Shown here: positions 43,466 to 55,962 of the stretch, piece after piece
How the letters are laid out: each line of letters begins with the position of its first letter
How positions within the stretch are numbered: the first letter of the stretch is position 1
From: Patiria pectinifera
Taxonomy: Eukaryota; Echinodermata; Asteroidea; Valvatida; Asterinidae
Direction of reading: 5' to 3'
Assembly: GCA_029964075.1 (NCBI GenBank)
Contig: CM057144.1
Location: 17,259,281-17,323,280 of the forward strand
Length of the DNA: 64,000 nucleotides
Program-made: the position numbers and the translations under genes
The notes under the pieces: generated by a model
Seen by the model: the letters and a program-made list of their open reading frames with translations, nothing else
Told to the model about the DNA's origin: nothing
Databases searched by the model: none

Positions 43466-46400
43466 GTTGCTAAATTTAACAACTGGCTCACATTGCATGA
43501 ACACAAGGACAACCAAAAAGCAAATAACAATAACAAAACCAATACTAATATATAGGAAGGAAGGGTTTTGTTTTTATTTAAAGTCATGTAAGCACAGCGT
43601 TGGCATTTTCACGGTTTATGAGAATGGACGTATGGTTCTTTTTTGTAAATATTTTGGGGACTTTTTAATGATTCAAATCTGTTTTGATCCGTGTCAAAAA
43701 AACCCCAAATGCTGTTTGTATTAAATCGGATATGTTTGATACCACCTTTACAGGGTTTCCAAAAGAGAAAAAAAGAAAAGAAAATGAAATTAATTGTGAC
43801 TACGGTGAAGATGCCAAATGTTTCATTCTGGATTTGTTTTTCCTTTTTTGTCGACGGTCTCCTAGCCAATGAAATATTTTTGTTGTTGAGCTAAAGGCGT
43901 ACGGCCTGGGTGACCTGTTAAATTCATTTATTATATTTTTTAGTTTCATAGATTCTATTCCATAACATATTGTATCCACAGTTATTTTTACCTCTCATTT
44001 TTTGTTGTTGCTGGTTGCGCGATGTAAATATTAATATCACCATAACATTGAATGTGCCAAGTTGTATTGGGTTTGACTATTATTTTGAACAGTTCAGCTA
44101 ACTCAAAAAAAAAAAACCAGGAAATTTGAAGGAGAAAGTATTGATCTGCAAATTTTAGCAAAAATACGATCCAAATTAGCCTCAAGCAAGTTACGTAACC
44201 TGAAATTTGTTTGGCTGGAAATTTGTTTTTGCGAAGGAAATTATTTCTCTGCTCTGCTGAGATGTGCTTAGCTCCAGAAATGAGTCCCTTCTCCGAAATG
44301 TGTGGTACCCATACCTCATGAAGAGATGTGGGCTAAAAGTGAAGGTTAAAGTTCAAATGAAGAACAGCTCTTGTGTAAGGAAAATTAACACACCACAAAG
44401 TCAGTTCCTTTTGTTGTTTATTTGGAAATTTGTATTGAAAAGCTGTATCCTAAAGCTGTATCCTCTCTGAGTGATCCCCGTTTGCCGTTTCCCCGGTTTG
44501 CAGCATTGCTAATGTTGCTAGCATCGTGACTTTGGGTGTGATCTCTGGCTACATGGCATATACATGTACAGGTTCATAGCTTCTGACTAGCGCCCCTTGA
44601 ACAAAGACATTGACAACATGGGGAACCGCCAACATAGGGCTGGATAGCTCAGTTGGTAGAGCACTGGAACGGCAATCTGGAGGTCAGAGGTTCAAACCCA
44701 TCAATTTCTTTGTTTAACTTTCAAACTAAAACTTAGTTAGGGAAACTGCGAAGTTGTACCATTTCACACTAGCAAAGTTTTACATTTCACAGACGTTTAC
44801 TTAAACAATCATAGAGTTACTTGTTCAAATTACAAAAAGAAAATTACAAAGTATTGACAGTTATTTGTTTGTAACGATTATAATGTTTGATTAATTTTCC
44901 GATTCATTTCAATGCAATATATTACTGTATGATAAGATACTCAGAAAATGTGTATGAACTTAATTTGAGAATACAGAATGAAGATGGAAATTAATGTATT
45001 TTGGTTTTTAGGGGAAAGAAATAGTAGATACAACACTATGTCCCAACTTGGGAAAGTTTGCCTGCACGCACTAATCAGAGAACAGATTGTCTCCAGGTGA
45101 AGATGCTTGTTTGTTATCTCTGAGGATAATTTTTGTTAAAAAAACCCTTGATTTTCAAGTGAAATTAAAAAAATAGATTAATTTCCTTTACATTTAATGT
45201 TGTTCCTATTTGTTACTGACAGAAATGATTGACACTTCAAAGGAAACTGAATGTTTTTTTCTAAAAAACATATTGGAAAATCAAAAGAGTTTTTTTTCCT
45301 TCAAAATCTAAGTGTGCATGATCTATCGATTCAGTTCATGAGTTGAAACAGTCATGGCAATGTGTTTGGTTATTAATTTGTTGTTTTTTGGACTGCTCTT
45401 AACGATATCATGTTGTGGATTGTTTCAAAAATTGTTTTAAATGTCCAGGATTTTATTTTTTTTGGCAAAGGCCTTGGTAAAATGTGAACCCACAACTTAC
45501 AGCTTTCTAGCGCAGATGCCTCTACCATACACCCATTTCGGTTGTCTGGGCCGGATTGGTGGTTAGATTCACCTATCAATAAAGACGTTCAAATCACACC
45601 ATAACACAATTGTTTTTTTTATAAGTATCAATTCGTAATTTAGGTCTTTCTAATTGTGTACATAGCTCTTGAAAAAATGTCATTGTTCCCATATAAATTA
45701 TGTATATTTTATTTTTGTTTTTTGAACGTTGTATTTACTTATTTGTTTAACAGGTTTATCGAGAAAATGTAGCCATAAAGTTTTTTTTAAAATGATGAAT
45801 GAATACGTAATGAAGTTTACGACCATATTAACACATTCAAAGTTTCTCAACTTAAAAGTTTGTATTGTTCGTTTCACCCTGTAAACAAAAAAAAAATATG
45901 ATTTATTAAATATACATGAAACTTTTATGACTATGGTTGTTTATAATGACAGGATACAAGGGCGGATCCCGAGGGAGGGGGAACGGGGGCCACCACCCCC
46001 CCTAAAAAAACACCCACCCATTTTTTAAAAGAAGTGACGTCCCAATAAAAGCAGGCAATGCGTACACCACCATCTTTTCCTCAAAAAAAAAAAGCCATCT
46101 TTTCCTCAAAAAAAAAAGTTACAGTGGTCAGAAATTGCCTCTGATCGCACCACAGAGCATCTAAAATTCGCCCTTCACAGGATAGTGTAAAGAGGAAAAT
46201 TTATTTTTCAATTTTCATTTAGCAAGTTTATAAATTAACAAAATTGGGGAAATTCCCGATTTGGTTTTGGTACTTCAAGATAGACGGATTTGAACTATTG
46301 GTGGCGCTATATTAAGGCAATGGGCCTCATTTTGACTCGACCTCATTTCTGGGATGTAGGGGTTGTCGAAATATCTTTCATGATACATTCTGTATTATGA

Positions 46401-46620
46401 GAGAGAAAGGAACACATCGCGAAGCCAGTTAACATAAATCAGTAGGAATAGTTATCCTGTTTGTGAATTTCAAAGAAAAACAAAAGCTATTAATAAAATC
46501 CTTATCAAAATTAAATTCAGCCTAACAGCTCCAACTAATTACAACTAGAAACCGGTTCACTTGCGTTTAAGTTGCTAGATGTTAATGCTCGGCCTTACAC
46601 CCCTTTCAAATCCTGCGTCC
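43466..46620. other. Non-coding AT-rich region between CAB39 and the RYK exon
   Basis: No gene is supported here. There is a tRNA-like fragment at 44637-44699, the left end of a possible CAAGGGCGGATCC-type element at 45959, and a 23-bp duplication containing CCATCTTTTCCTC at about 46070-46119. Confidence 0.5.
44637..44699 (+). pseudogene. tRNA-derived SINE head or tRNA pseudogene
   Basis: GGGCTGG is followed by an A box (TAGCTCAGTTGGTAGAGC) and a B box (GGTTCAAACCC) at tRNA-like spacing. A seven-base loop with GGC in the anticodon position is present, but base 33 is C and not U. The T stem pairs poorly, and the 3' half of the acceptor stem is missing. It is therefore not a working tRNA. The promoter boxes suggest a SINE head. 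Confidence 0.7.
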
Positions 46621-46630
46621 CTAGCATGCT

Positions 46631-46677
46631 CCCCCTTCCCCCCAAAACCCCCCCCCCAAGCCCCCCCCCCCCCCGCT
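46631..46677 (-). promoter_or_regulatory. C-rich tract upstream of the RYK exon, G-quadruplex candidate
   Basis: Four C-runs (5 to 14 bases long) lie 160-205 bases before the RYK ATG. The minus strand could form a G-quadruplex in the promoter or 5' UTR. The exact run length may be affected by sequencing error. Confidence 0.35.
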
Positions 46678-46836
46678 CCTAGTTGTCACTGCAAATTTTC
46701 TGACCCGTTTGAGGTCAACCGCAGTATACAAACGTAATGCATTTGCGTACGTATGGCATACTCGGCGTACCGTAAGTGAGCAAAGAATGTACACAAACGA
46801 GTAGTTGGTGCATGTACAGTGTGCAAAGCGAAGAAG

Positions 46837-46957
46837 ATGGAGGCGAGAGAACGTTGGAAATTTTGTCTCGGATTGTGGCTGTTTCTCCAGCTCTGTGCCA
46901 GGATATCGGCGCACATGAACATGTACATGACAGAGGCCGAGGTGGCAAGGGTTTTGG
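46837..46957 (+). CDS. RYK: First coding exon of RYK (Wnt-binding receptor-like tyrosine kinase), partial
   Basis: From the ATG at 46837 (AAGATGG) the exon encodes a charged n-region, a hydrophobic core (FCLGLWLFLQLCA), a likely signal-peptidase site near ISA and then MYMTEAEVARVLG. It ends in phase 1 at a GTGAGT donor. MYMTEAEVARVLG matches the conserved start of the RYK WIF domain (LYLSEEEVRRLIG in human), which also ends an exon there. RYK is a single-pass membrane receptor with a WIF domain that binds Wnt and an intracellular pseudokinase. None of the later exons (rest of WIF, transmembrane, kinase) was found in the remaining 17 kb, so intron 1 must reach past the window. An in-frame ATG at 46819 would only add a hydrophilic extension. 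The identification rests on 40 residues. Confidence 0.65.
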
Positions 46958-47618
46958 GTGAGTTTTGTTTGAGTTTGAAACTGGACAACTTTGTTCCGTG
47001 GGGGCTATGGTTGGGCGATGTTTTGGTGCACAACGAATGAGCAGATTGTGCATTGGCAGTGATATGTTCTTGTCACCACACACCAATATTGACTACGGAG
47101 TACATGTAGGCCTACATGTGTACATGTACGTGTGTACTGTACATGCACTGCACTGTATGTTACGTATTGCAGTTATGTTGTGGCTTAACATGCTAAAGAT
47201 GTGCATATTTTAAAGAGATACAATTATTATTAATGATGTGAAAAAGCTAGAATTAATTACAAAAAGAACGTTTTTAAATGAAAAATTCTTCAACTTGAAA
47301 AGTTGAAGCTACAATTTTGGAATCAAATTTATAATCGTGACAGGTGCACGCAAGAGGGGAAAATAAATGGACCTTCATATTGAAATTGGTTTATCAAGTA
47401 ATATATTGACAGAGTTTACTAACTGTGGATTTTGAAAGTCTTTGGTGAAAGTACATGTATGTTATTATGTATTTGAAATAAAGAGAAATTTCACAAAAAT
47501 TACATGTATGAAAACAACAGTTATATGCATTTGTAAATTCCTATGTTTCATGTACATGTTTAAACCAAAAGTCGCTAAACAATATTTCATCAACAAAGTC
47601 AAAAACAATTTTTTTTTT

Positions 47619-47813
47619 AAATGTTGCAACCTGACGCCACATTTTTCTTCATACATCATCTCAATGAAGGTCAGTCATTGCAAAAATGATGATAAGACAT
47701 GAATCTGGGACTGAGAAACATTTCCAATGTTGTTAGAAAATACTTAGAAAATTTTCTTGACTCTCCACAGACTTTGTACACAACCGCTGAAGTGGGGTCA
47801 GGTTGCAACATTT
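47619..47813. mobile_element. 195-bp MITE with ATGTTGCAACCTGACGCCAC termini
   Basis: The left terminus (47619-47640) and right terminus GTGGGGTCAGGTTGCAACAT (47792-47813) are inverted with one mismatch. The first 100 bases match 31628-31728. It is non-autonomous and its superfamily is not assigned. Confidence 0.8.
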
Positions 47814-48685
47814 TTTCCACAAAGTAGTTTCCCTTTGTTCACTTGATAATGAAATATGTTCATATCAAAACTTCTTAACAGGCTATATTAAAAAGGCACA
47901 TGATCCAATGCCCCTTGCTACAAAGCAGGATACCTGGTCATGTCAGCCACAGTCCTGATTATATACATGGGCTGCCTGCGTGATTCCGAAATGCAAACTA
48001 AACTTGAGCACATAACAAGCCACCCTCTTGACATACATGTATGCCGCAAGCCCCCCCCCCCCCCTCCATGTGCCACCGAACGAAGACAGAGCAACAGACA
48101 ACGTGTTCTTCACACATCTAAACACTTGGCCTGGGCCCTTCACAGCCACACCTCTATGTTTACATCGCGTCTCAATGGTTAAACAAACACGACACTCTTT
48201 TTGGGGGGGTCAGAGTTTGAGGAACCGGTATTCAAATATCATGATCTTCAACACGTTCCCCTTTTACGGAGTTTGTGTACATAATCGACTTATTGCGTGC
48301 GCTTAGGTCTGATATTTAGAAAGCTGTCCAAAAATATGTGGCTCGTGTATATGTACACAGTAGGCCTATTGAAAATCTCGCATTTTCAGACTATGCGTAT
48401 GTGCTGTCATGGACACAGAAAATTTGGTGTATATTTTATCAACATGTTGTTGCTCTCTTCATAGTGTTGTGGCGGAGTATGAAACAAAAAAGAACTATTG
48501 AGTGAAAATCAATGCATGTATGTATACTGTACAAAGAGAAAACTTCACACCGACATGTAGAATTGTAGGTCACAAAACCTAGAAATGATAGTTATGCCCA
48601 GTTCAGTTGTTGTGTGTTTAAAATGCCATCAGATGGAGATTGTGCAAGTGCGTTATGTAACACCTGACGCCTGTGTTCTCCAATG

Positions 48686-48772
48686 TTTAATTAACGAATC
48701 AATGCTAATAACATCATGGGCCATAAATATTTAAGTGGTGCTGATTAACGATGTTCGATCTCAGGCTAATCC
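48686..48772 (+). promoter_or_regulatory. Dense homeodomain/POU/Otx-type site cluster
   Basis: Within 90 bases there are TTTAATTAA (48686-48694), the octamer-like ATGCTAAT (48702-48709), CCATAAATATTTAAG, TGATTAAC and GCTAATCC (48765-48772, Otx-type). It could be an intronic enhancer. Only motif density supports this. Confidence 0.3.
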
Positions 48773-49028
48773 TATCAGTAGAGATGCCAGTGTTTCATAC
48801 AAATGTTCATTATAATTTTTCCTTAATTCAAGTTTCGATAAATTAAAACAAGTTTAATTTAATTAGTTGCTATTGAAGTTCATAGTTTGAAATGTACATA
48901 TATGTATATGTTCCTTGCTCTATGGTATTTCCAACTGTAGTACATGTACATGAGTATGATGACCACATTATGACATGTATACGTACATGTTTGTATGCCA
49001 TACATGTATACATATGTAAACATAATGT

Positions 49029-49060
49029 GTACATGTACATGTACATGTACATGTACATGT
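49029..49060 (+). repeat. TACATG microsatellite
   Basis: This is a pure run of TACATG hexamers. It is the longest of many ACATGT-based patches in the right half of the window. Confidence 0.9.
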
Positions 49061-51595
49061 ATGTAGTCCAGAACTCTTGGTACAAAGGTGTATCCATGTT
49101 GTATTATTGTATACATACAGAGTACAAAAGTATACAATGTATACACACACATGCCCATGTGAAGAACCATGGAGAACAGAGTCCATTGTTGGAAAAGACC
49201 GTTCTTTGCCACATTTGTTATCCATGAGTGGTTTGTAATTCTGCTGCTTTGTTGCATGAACAATTCCAAGCATACATGTACACTATATATTCATTGTACA
49301 TTTTATACTACAATCGCTGTTAATGTTAACCTTGTAGTTTTACTCGAGTTTCATTTCAGCTTCAGATATTCAAAAATAAGTACCATGAGGCTTGGTCCCT
49401 GCTTACAGAAAGGTCCATTGTGTGAACATTGTGCTAGAGTCAGTTTATTTTCCATGGAGGATTAGGGTGTCCAGTTTCTTTGCCTTTCTGCTAGTCTTTC
49501 ATCAATGTAAACAAGCAGGAAACCTGAGGATGGAATGATTGGCCTGAATGGTAGGGGTACACTTGGTCTTTTGGTATTTCTATTATGAAGGAGAGATCTA
49601 TTTCTTCTTGCATGTGTAGATTTCATGGGTTGGTTGTTAACAAAATCTGTCCATGTTTTTCACGACAGTTGACCCCTGAAATGAGAACATGGTAATTTTC
49701 TTCATATATGGTAATTTTCTTCACGAATTTATAAGTTGTGCTGCGATATATTGCATTTTAACTGAGGGTAGTCGTTCAAACCACCTGGGGATAGCAAAAT
49801 TATAGCAACATTGCATCCTTTTTTCGGGGTTAAAATTGTTGTCAACCATAACCTAAAATACGTGCAAAGGACAGTGTTATTATTGTATTTTAATAGGTTT
49901 TGTAAAACTTTTTTTTTTTTTATAACAATGCATTTTAGTCAAAATCTCAATTTTTGCTATACCGCCTCAAGGTCAAGTCCATTAATCCCTGAAAAAGACA
50001 AACATTGGGATCGTTGTGTAAACAGACTGCGAGAAAGACCAGCAGCAGCGAAAGATGCCCGGCAAAATGTATTTGAACACGGTCCGTATTTAAAGTGTGT
50101 GACCGCTTTGCTCACTCAATAATGCATTTTCCGGGTGAAAGTCACCAGCCTCTTAATTAAATGAAAAACCCCAGCGATGACTCACTCCGTCTCGACTGGT
50201 TCAGAAAAAAAAAAAGGTCTACCGCCGTCGGTCTCCTCTAATCAAGGTCCTCCGCCAACGAAAAGATAAAAAAATCCAGATCGGTATCTGCAAATTAATC
50301 CTTTCCCGGTAGGGCGGAAAAACCGTAAGGCAAATAACTGTACGTACACACTTTCCAGTAGATTTTTTTTGTTTTTTTCCCTTGCCGTGTTTTCCTACTC
50401 TTCCCTGGGTCTCTTACCGACAGCGGTCTGTCCCCATTACTTGGGTCAGTTCCTCCATTCTCCCTCCCGTCTCCCCAAGGAGCCCAATTCGCTCTTCCTT
50501 CCCCCCCCCCCCCAATCTCTCTTTTCCCAGTAATTTTCACAGGTTCATGCACCCACAGACTATCGGGCCCCCTTGGCATGTATACGGCTAAGCCTGGCAG
50601 AGTCCAATTAATAATTGAGGGTGCGCACTGGCATTTTAGGTGTTTTTTTTTTGGGGGGGGGGATTTGCTGGGGGATTGCTGTCATCGTGATCATGTTTTC
50701 CATCGAAATGATGGGATTTTCTAAGTGATTTGATGGGCCCCAGGCTAGGCATGGTGTCGGTCTGATGATTGAATTAATGTGCGCCGGTTGTGTCTTGGTG
50801 GTGTCTGTGCAACAAGAAGAGAAATTTAGAAAATTTTGTAAATTCGCCAGAGAGAAACAGTTGTTGGCATGTTTTCTCCCTTTCGTTGATTTCCCAGTTG
50901 TATTGGAAAGCTCGCTGGTGCTTGTTATGCACAGTTTATTATCATGTCATTATTCTGTTTGTGGTTTATATTGCTTTGTTGGCTTGTTATTAAGACTTTT
51001 GGCCAGTTTTCTACACATTTCTAGTTAAAGTATAGACTGGCGGACCATGTTGCCAATGATAAGATAACTTGTTTAAAGAAATAAATCAAATAGGCCTACC
51101 GGTAATCACAACTGTACTGCACATGTACATTATGTATTAATTACATGTACTTAATAAAATCTGTGTATTTTTTTTTTACATGTTCTCTAAGAGTAAGAGC
51201 AAGCACTGAAAAGTAAATTTATTTATGATTGCAATCGAAAAAGGTAGTGATGTGTTTTTCTTCTGTATGGTGTGATAGCCAAGAAACGTCTAAATGTTGA
51301 TAATTTTTTTGTCCAGTAAACTTTGGATTTAGCATTGACAGGTGAATTTTAAATTTAATCTTCTTCATTGGATTGATATCCTAAAACTCAATCTTGGTTT
51401 GACATCCAAAAATCAAACAATACAGGTTTTGTTTTCCAGTTTCCCAAAAGAGTGTTTATTTAGGTAGCCACTTATTGATCCTCGAAATTCTACAAGCACC
51501 TGGAGTGCACACAAGTGTTACATCAACAGTGTTCATCAAATTCTTTTGCTCCTCAACAAGTGGCAAATACTGGGGAAAGGCAGAAATAAAAAAAA

Positions 51596-51640
51596 AAAAT
51601 GATGAAGAAGAGGAAAAAGACGAAGAAGAGGAAAAAGACT
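51596..51640 (+). repeat. Purine-rich 18-bp tandem repeat
   Basis: There are two copies of GACGAAGAAGAGGAAAAA (first unit with one change) after an A-run. It is non-coding. Confidence 0.8.
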
Positions 51641-54164
51641 AGATATCAATTTTCTCCCTGCAACTTGCCAGACACACTGCCCACGTATCAATGTCAGTGC
51701 CGATGTAGCAATTGTCGGATTAGTGTCCGCCGAAGCAGCTGTGGATGCGACGACGTGTCTTCACAGAGACAAAAAACCAACACGCACTGCGCATGAATGA
51801 ATAAATGAAGATCGCGAGATTGGCATCCATGGCACTTGTATTATTGATTAGGCCCACGGCGCAGTGAGACCTGGCTAGCTTGAGACAACCGGTGCCTAGA
51901 AGTCTGGCGTTTCGCTGAAGATTCTGTCCTCGACCGTATATTATCTTGGCATGGTTGGTCTGACCAATGTGTTCCAGCTTTGTTCCATATGGATGTATGA
52001 AATGAATGATCAGTGCACATTATACATGGACGAATGAATCTTTTATGAGCTATAGTGAGTCATGTTCAGTGTCAAGGAAACGGGAAAAGGTTCTGTAAAT
52101 TGTGAGAGCTGGATCAATGGAAGCGAAGATGATAAAAGAATGAATATTTTATCCACATGCATCATCTCTAGTATGATGTTTATAACATGTACGTGGTTGG
52201 CTGTATGATGCAGCCACTGTACTTGTGTCCAATGTGTACTATCAATTTTTTTTTTCATACACTTGTAAATTTGTGGAATTATGTGAACCTCAAATTGTCT
52301 CAAGGGTACATGTTCCTCAAATTTGCGCCTGTATCCTAGAAGAATTGTCCACGAATACATGCCACACATACCTTTATGTTGTCTCAATACTACCCCTGCC
52401 TGTTGGGCCTGTAACGCAGTTGTTTGGGTTAATATTAATGTGTGGTTATTATATACAGCTTCGACTATGCGTTGTTTAATACACGTAGTAAGTACAGCTT
52501 TTTGTTTGAAACAGATTTCCAGATTTTCTCTAAGGCTGTCTCCCATTCTTCAATTTTTTATGCCATTGTATTTTTTCTTGTTCCTTTTATATTCTTAAAA
52601 ACCTCTGGAACCTGTAAGAATATTCCCCCTCGGGTTATACGCCGAATTTCCTGTCAGAAACTTGACCCCTTCGTGCCAGTGGCAGGGCATTGGCATGCTG
52701 TAAGTCATGCTACTTAAGACTCACTGACCTTAAGACTGGAGGCCATTGGGCCAATAAGCCCATAATTTCCGTGGCGATGAAAAATGCCTGACAACATTTA
52801 TGGCTAACCCCCTGTGCTGGTTGCCCATAACACGAAACAGCAACTGTCATATTTTTGACTACAAGCTGGAAGTCATTGGAGCAAATTATGACTTACTTGC
52901 ACAAAGTATTTTCAACACATAAATTACTGAGTCCCTGTCGTGTACTTGCACATGTGTTTTTGTTGTAGGCTACCATTTTCTGTCTACAACTGTTGTACAT
53001 TGTAACACTCAAAATTTAGTCAAATGATATTACCATTTCAGTTGTCTGTCTGTCTATTTACTTGTATACACACTTGAAAACACTTAATTCTTATATTTTT
53101 GCACAATTTGTATTTTCACAAAAAATGAACACACACAATTTCAACAGTTAGTTACCAGTATCCATGTCGTTTGCAGTTGACTTTTTGTAATCATTCATGC
53201 TTCTAAAAGCCTAAATAATAAGAAAGTTTTAGCCATTCTTACAGTGTGTGTGTAAAAAAGCCATTCGTATTGGCCTGTCACTTTGGAGGGTGTGGCTACT
53301 GCTAAGAGGCAACGCCTTCATTTTTGCCATTAGCATATAATTATAATAGCCACCCCTCCTTGATCATTAGTGTCTCACAGTAATGTTACGTAAGATTAAA
53401 AAAAATAAAAAATTAAATGTTACACGTGAGCTGTTGCACAGTACATTGGACATCTGACTTCTCAGAACACAACAGCAGAGGACTGAGGAGTTGTACCTTA
53501 AGAGTTCAATCTCATCCTTGCCTCAGAGTAAGAGTCCTCCTGCCGACACCATAGGCCCTTGCCATGAATACTCAAGTTAGTCCCAATCCCCATCCCTCCT
53601 TGCTGTCACTCAACAAGCAAGCCGCCTCGTTGTTTTTCTTCCCCCAAGTATTGCACTGGGTAATGATTTCAGCAGAACAAGGAAACCATTACAATCACAG
53701 ACATTTGCTAATGCTAAGCTCAAACTACACACGTAAATTATGCTTAGCAGAGATGGGTTATCAGCCCATATACATGTACACAATGTAACGGCATGTCAGT
53801 GGTTCTTGACCAATTTTGGCTTGGGAAGATAACTTTGCTTATTTCGTATCTAGCCATCTCCATTGGAATTGGCTCCAGATCAGCTCCCAGCGCATGAGCA
53901 TGTGGGAAAGCTATTCAATTACATGTATGACTTTGATTATGTGACAGTCAGCGATAATAAGGTGTTGGCTGTGGGGATTTCCCGGTTGAGTTATTTCTGA
54001 TGAGGTTTCCTACTGGTTTTTGGAAATACATTTAATTTCTATCTATGCGTGCACAGGTTTGCTGTCAGCTGTACACAATGTTCATAATTCAAAATCATGC
54101 ATTGTAGCCTACAATCATTTTTGCAAATTTCGATGTAGAGGGTTTCATGATTTGATTTTTTTTT

Positions 54165-54260
54165 TGGGGGGGGGGAGAGGGGGTGCGAATGGGCATAAGG
54201 TGGAGGGGGGACGGGGATTACCCGCGAGGGGGGTGCTGGGGGAGGGCGATTGCCCCTTGT
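54165..54260 (+). repeat. G-rich tract
   Basis: More than six G-runs of four or longer occur in about 95 bases. They could form a G-quadruplex in the transcript. The flanks give no sign of a mobile element. Confidence 0.7.
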
Positions 54261-55514
54261 GATTGAATTTAATACCTAGAAATATTCCAAGGTGACAATC
54301 TGGAATTGAAGGTTTGAAATCGAAGAAGCAGAACTTTGCCTGCTCAAACTTTAGAGCCTGCTTGACAAGTGTGGTTTAACTGGGAGCACAATAGCCCAGT
54401 AATTTGAACAAATTTGTCAGCACTGTTGAGATAAATGGCGTGGGCAGCCTTGAGGTGCTAGGTACCTGTCATGATAGGTGGGAGATCGCCCATCAGGAAT
54501 GCAATTAAAGTCCCACCACAATGGAGGAACCAACTACACTCCCGGTATCCTTGAATTAGTGCCTATTTGACTCTCTGTTGGTGATGTTCTGTAAAAACAG
54601 TGTTCCAACCCTTTCCCTACTGTTAGAGACCAATAATACTGGTACGTTAGCTAGCAGAAGACAGTTGTAGCAAACATTGGGGTTTTGAATGTGAGAAGCT
54701 GCTAAGCAGAAAATAGTGTTAAGCAAATTTATATGCTAAGCAGAAATAAGTTGGGAACCAGTCACAGGCAACATGTATGAGATTTTGGCTGGTAACCAGT
54801 TTGTGCTCGGCAATTTTTTTTATGCGCTTAGCAAATTTGTGTGCTCTGCAGCTCCATGATTGATGCACTTGTTCACGAACTTGACTTTTCTCAAATTAAT
54901 TTCCCATTCCAATTTTTACCTTTCATAGATTTTACCGGTATGCGCATCTGTCAAAGAAACAAAAGGATGTTTGTACTGTACATGAGTGCCTCCATTTGTA
55001 CCATGCACCCATCCCCAAAATAAAGAGAAACAAAAACATGTACAAAGTACATGTGCAATTTGTTTCAAGTTCATTAAGTTGCCACAGTATGCCGATGTTC
55101 GTGACAAATACATGTAACATGTACGTGACTACAATCCACAAACAGTCCAATTTCAGCGGTTGTTTCCCCTACAGTGATTTAGCCACAGTGGCCTCGAGCA
55201 AGCAGCCCTGCTGTTCCGTGACACACCGCATCCCAAGCCGAACGCTGGAGAAAAAAAATCCCCCTGTAGAAGTTGAGTTTCCCACAAAAGTCTGACCAGG
55301 CTGTGTCCCCACCGGTAGAGTAAACAGTCTGGGATTAACCTCTGAAATTGGCAGGCTGATCCCAAATATCAAGCTCTGTGTTTGTTACATGAGAATGACG
55401 GTACAAGCGCAGAGAGAGTGAGCTGGAATTTTAGAAAGGCACTTTTTTGAAAGGGTGTCTACCAATGTAGAATTTTCAATGTGAGTTTTTCCCCCAAGTA
55501 ATACCATTTTAGGC

Positions 55515-55750
55515 AGAATAATTTCGGTAGTATCGAAAATGAAGACCCTGAAATGAAGACTGAAGACCGAAGACCCATGTTTTCGAGTGGGTCTTTGTTT
55601 TCGAGGGGGTCTTTGTTATCGAGTTGGTCTTCGTTATCGAGTTGGTCTTCGTTTTCGAGTGGGTCTTCATTTTCGTGTGTGTCTACTTTAAAACATAGGT
55701 CTTCGGTCGTTGTTTTAGTGATTTCATTTTCGATACCAATAATTTCACAG
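55515..55750. mobile_element. Inverted-repeat element carrying an 18-bp minisatellite
   Basis: The arms (TATCGAAAATGAAGACC ... GACCGAAGACCCATGTTTT on the left; AAAACATAGGTCTTCGGTC ... TTCATTTTCGATA on the right) are inverted. Between them, 55580-55687 holds six 18-bp units of TTTTCGAGTGGGTCTTTG type. The unit length is a multiple of three, so it gives a false Ser-rich open frame. Confidence 0.8.
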
Positions 55751-55833
55751 GGTATTTGATACCACATTACCAGTCCTGTCTTTCCTTTGAGCAAGGCTTT
55801 TGTTTTGAAATCGTTGGGTAATTGTTCGGGTAA

Positions 55834-55962
55834 TTACCTCCGCCACGGAGGTTATGGATTCTTCACCATTTATGCGAGTATTTCTCTTTGGTGTACTGAC
55901 AATATGGCGGGGAATTGTCTAGCCTTGGCGGAGGTTTGCGCTCCCTGAGTGCTTTCTAGTTG
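55834..55962. mobile_element. CCTCCGCC/GGCGGAGG inverted-repeat element
   Basis: The left end is ACCTCCGCCACGGAGGTTATG. The right end is CTTGGCGGAGGTTTGCGCTC followed by CTGAGTGCTTTCTAGT. The right-end wording is one I know from interspersed repeats of many aquatic animals. The element is short and non-coding. Confidence 0.6.

Noticed and set aside
44637..44709. Functional tRNA-Ala(GGC)
   Set aside because: Position 33 is C, the T stem is poor and the 3' acceptor half is missing, so it is a SINE head or pseudogene.
45959..46620. Possible complete CAAGGGCGGATCC-type hAT element
   Set aside because: Only the left end is convincing. I found no inverted right end or target duplication.
52043..52546. 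167-codon open frame on the minus strand in the presumed RYK intron
   Set aside because: It shows no family resemblance or coding-like composition and no splice context. I leave it as chance.
55553..55759. Ser-rich 68-codon frame
   Set aside because: It is the translation of the 18-bp minisatellite, which stays open only because the unit is a multiple of three.
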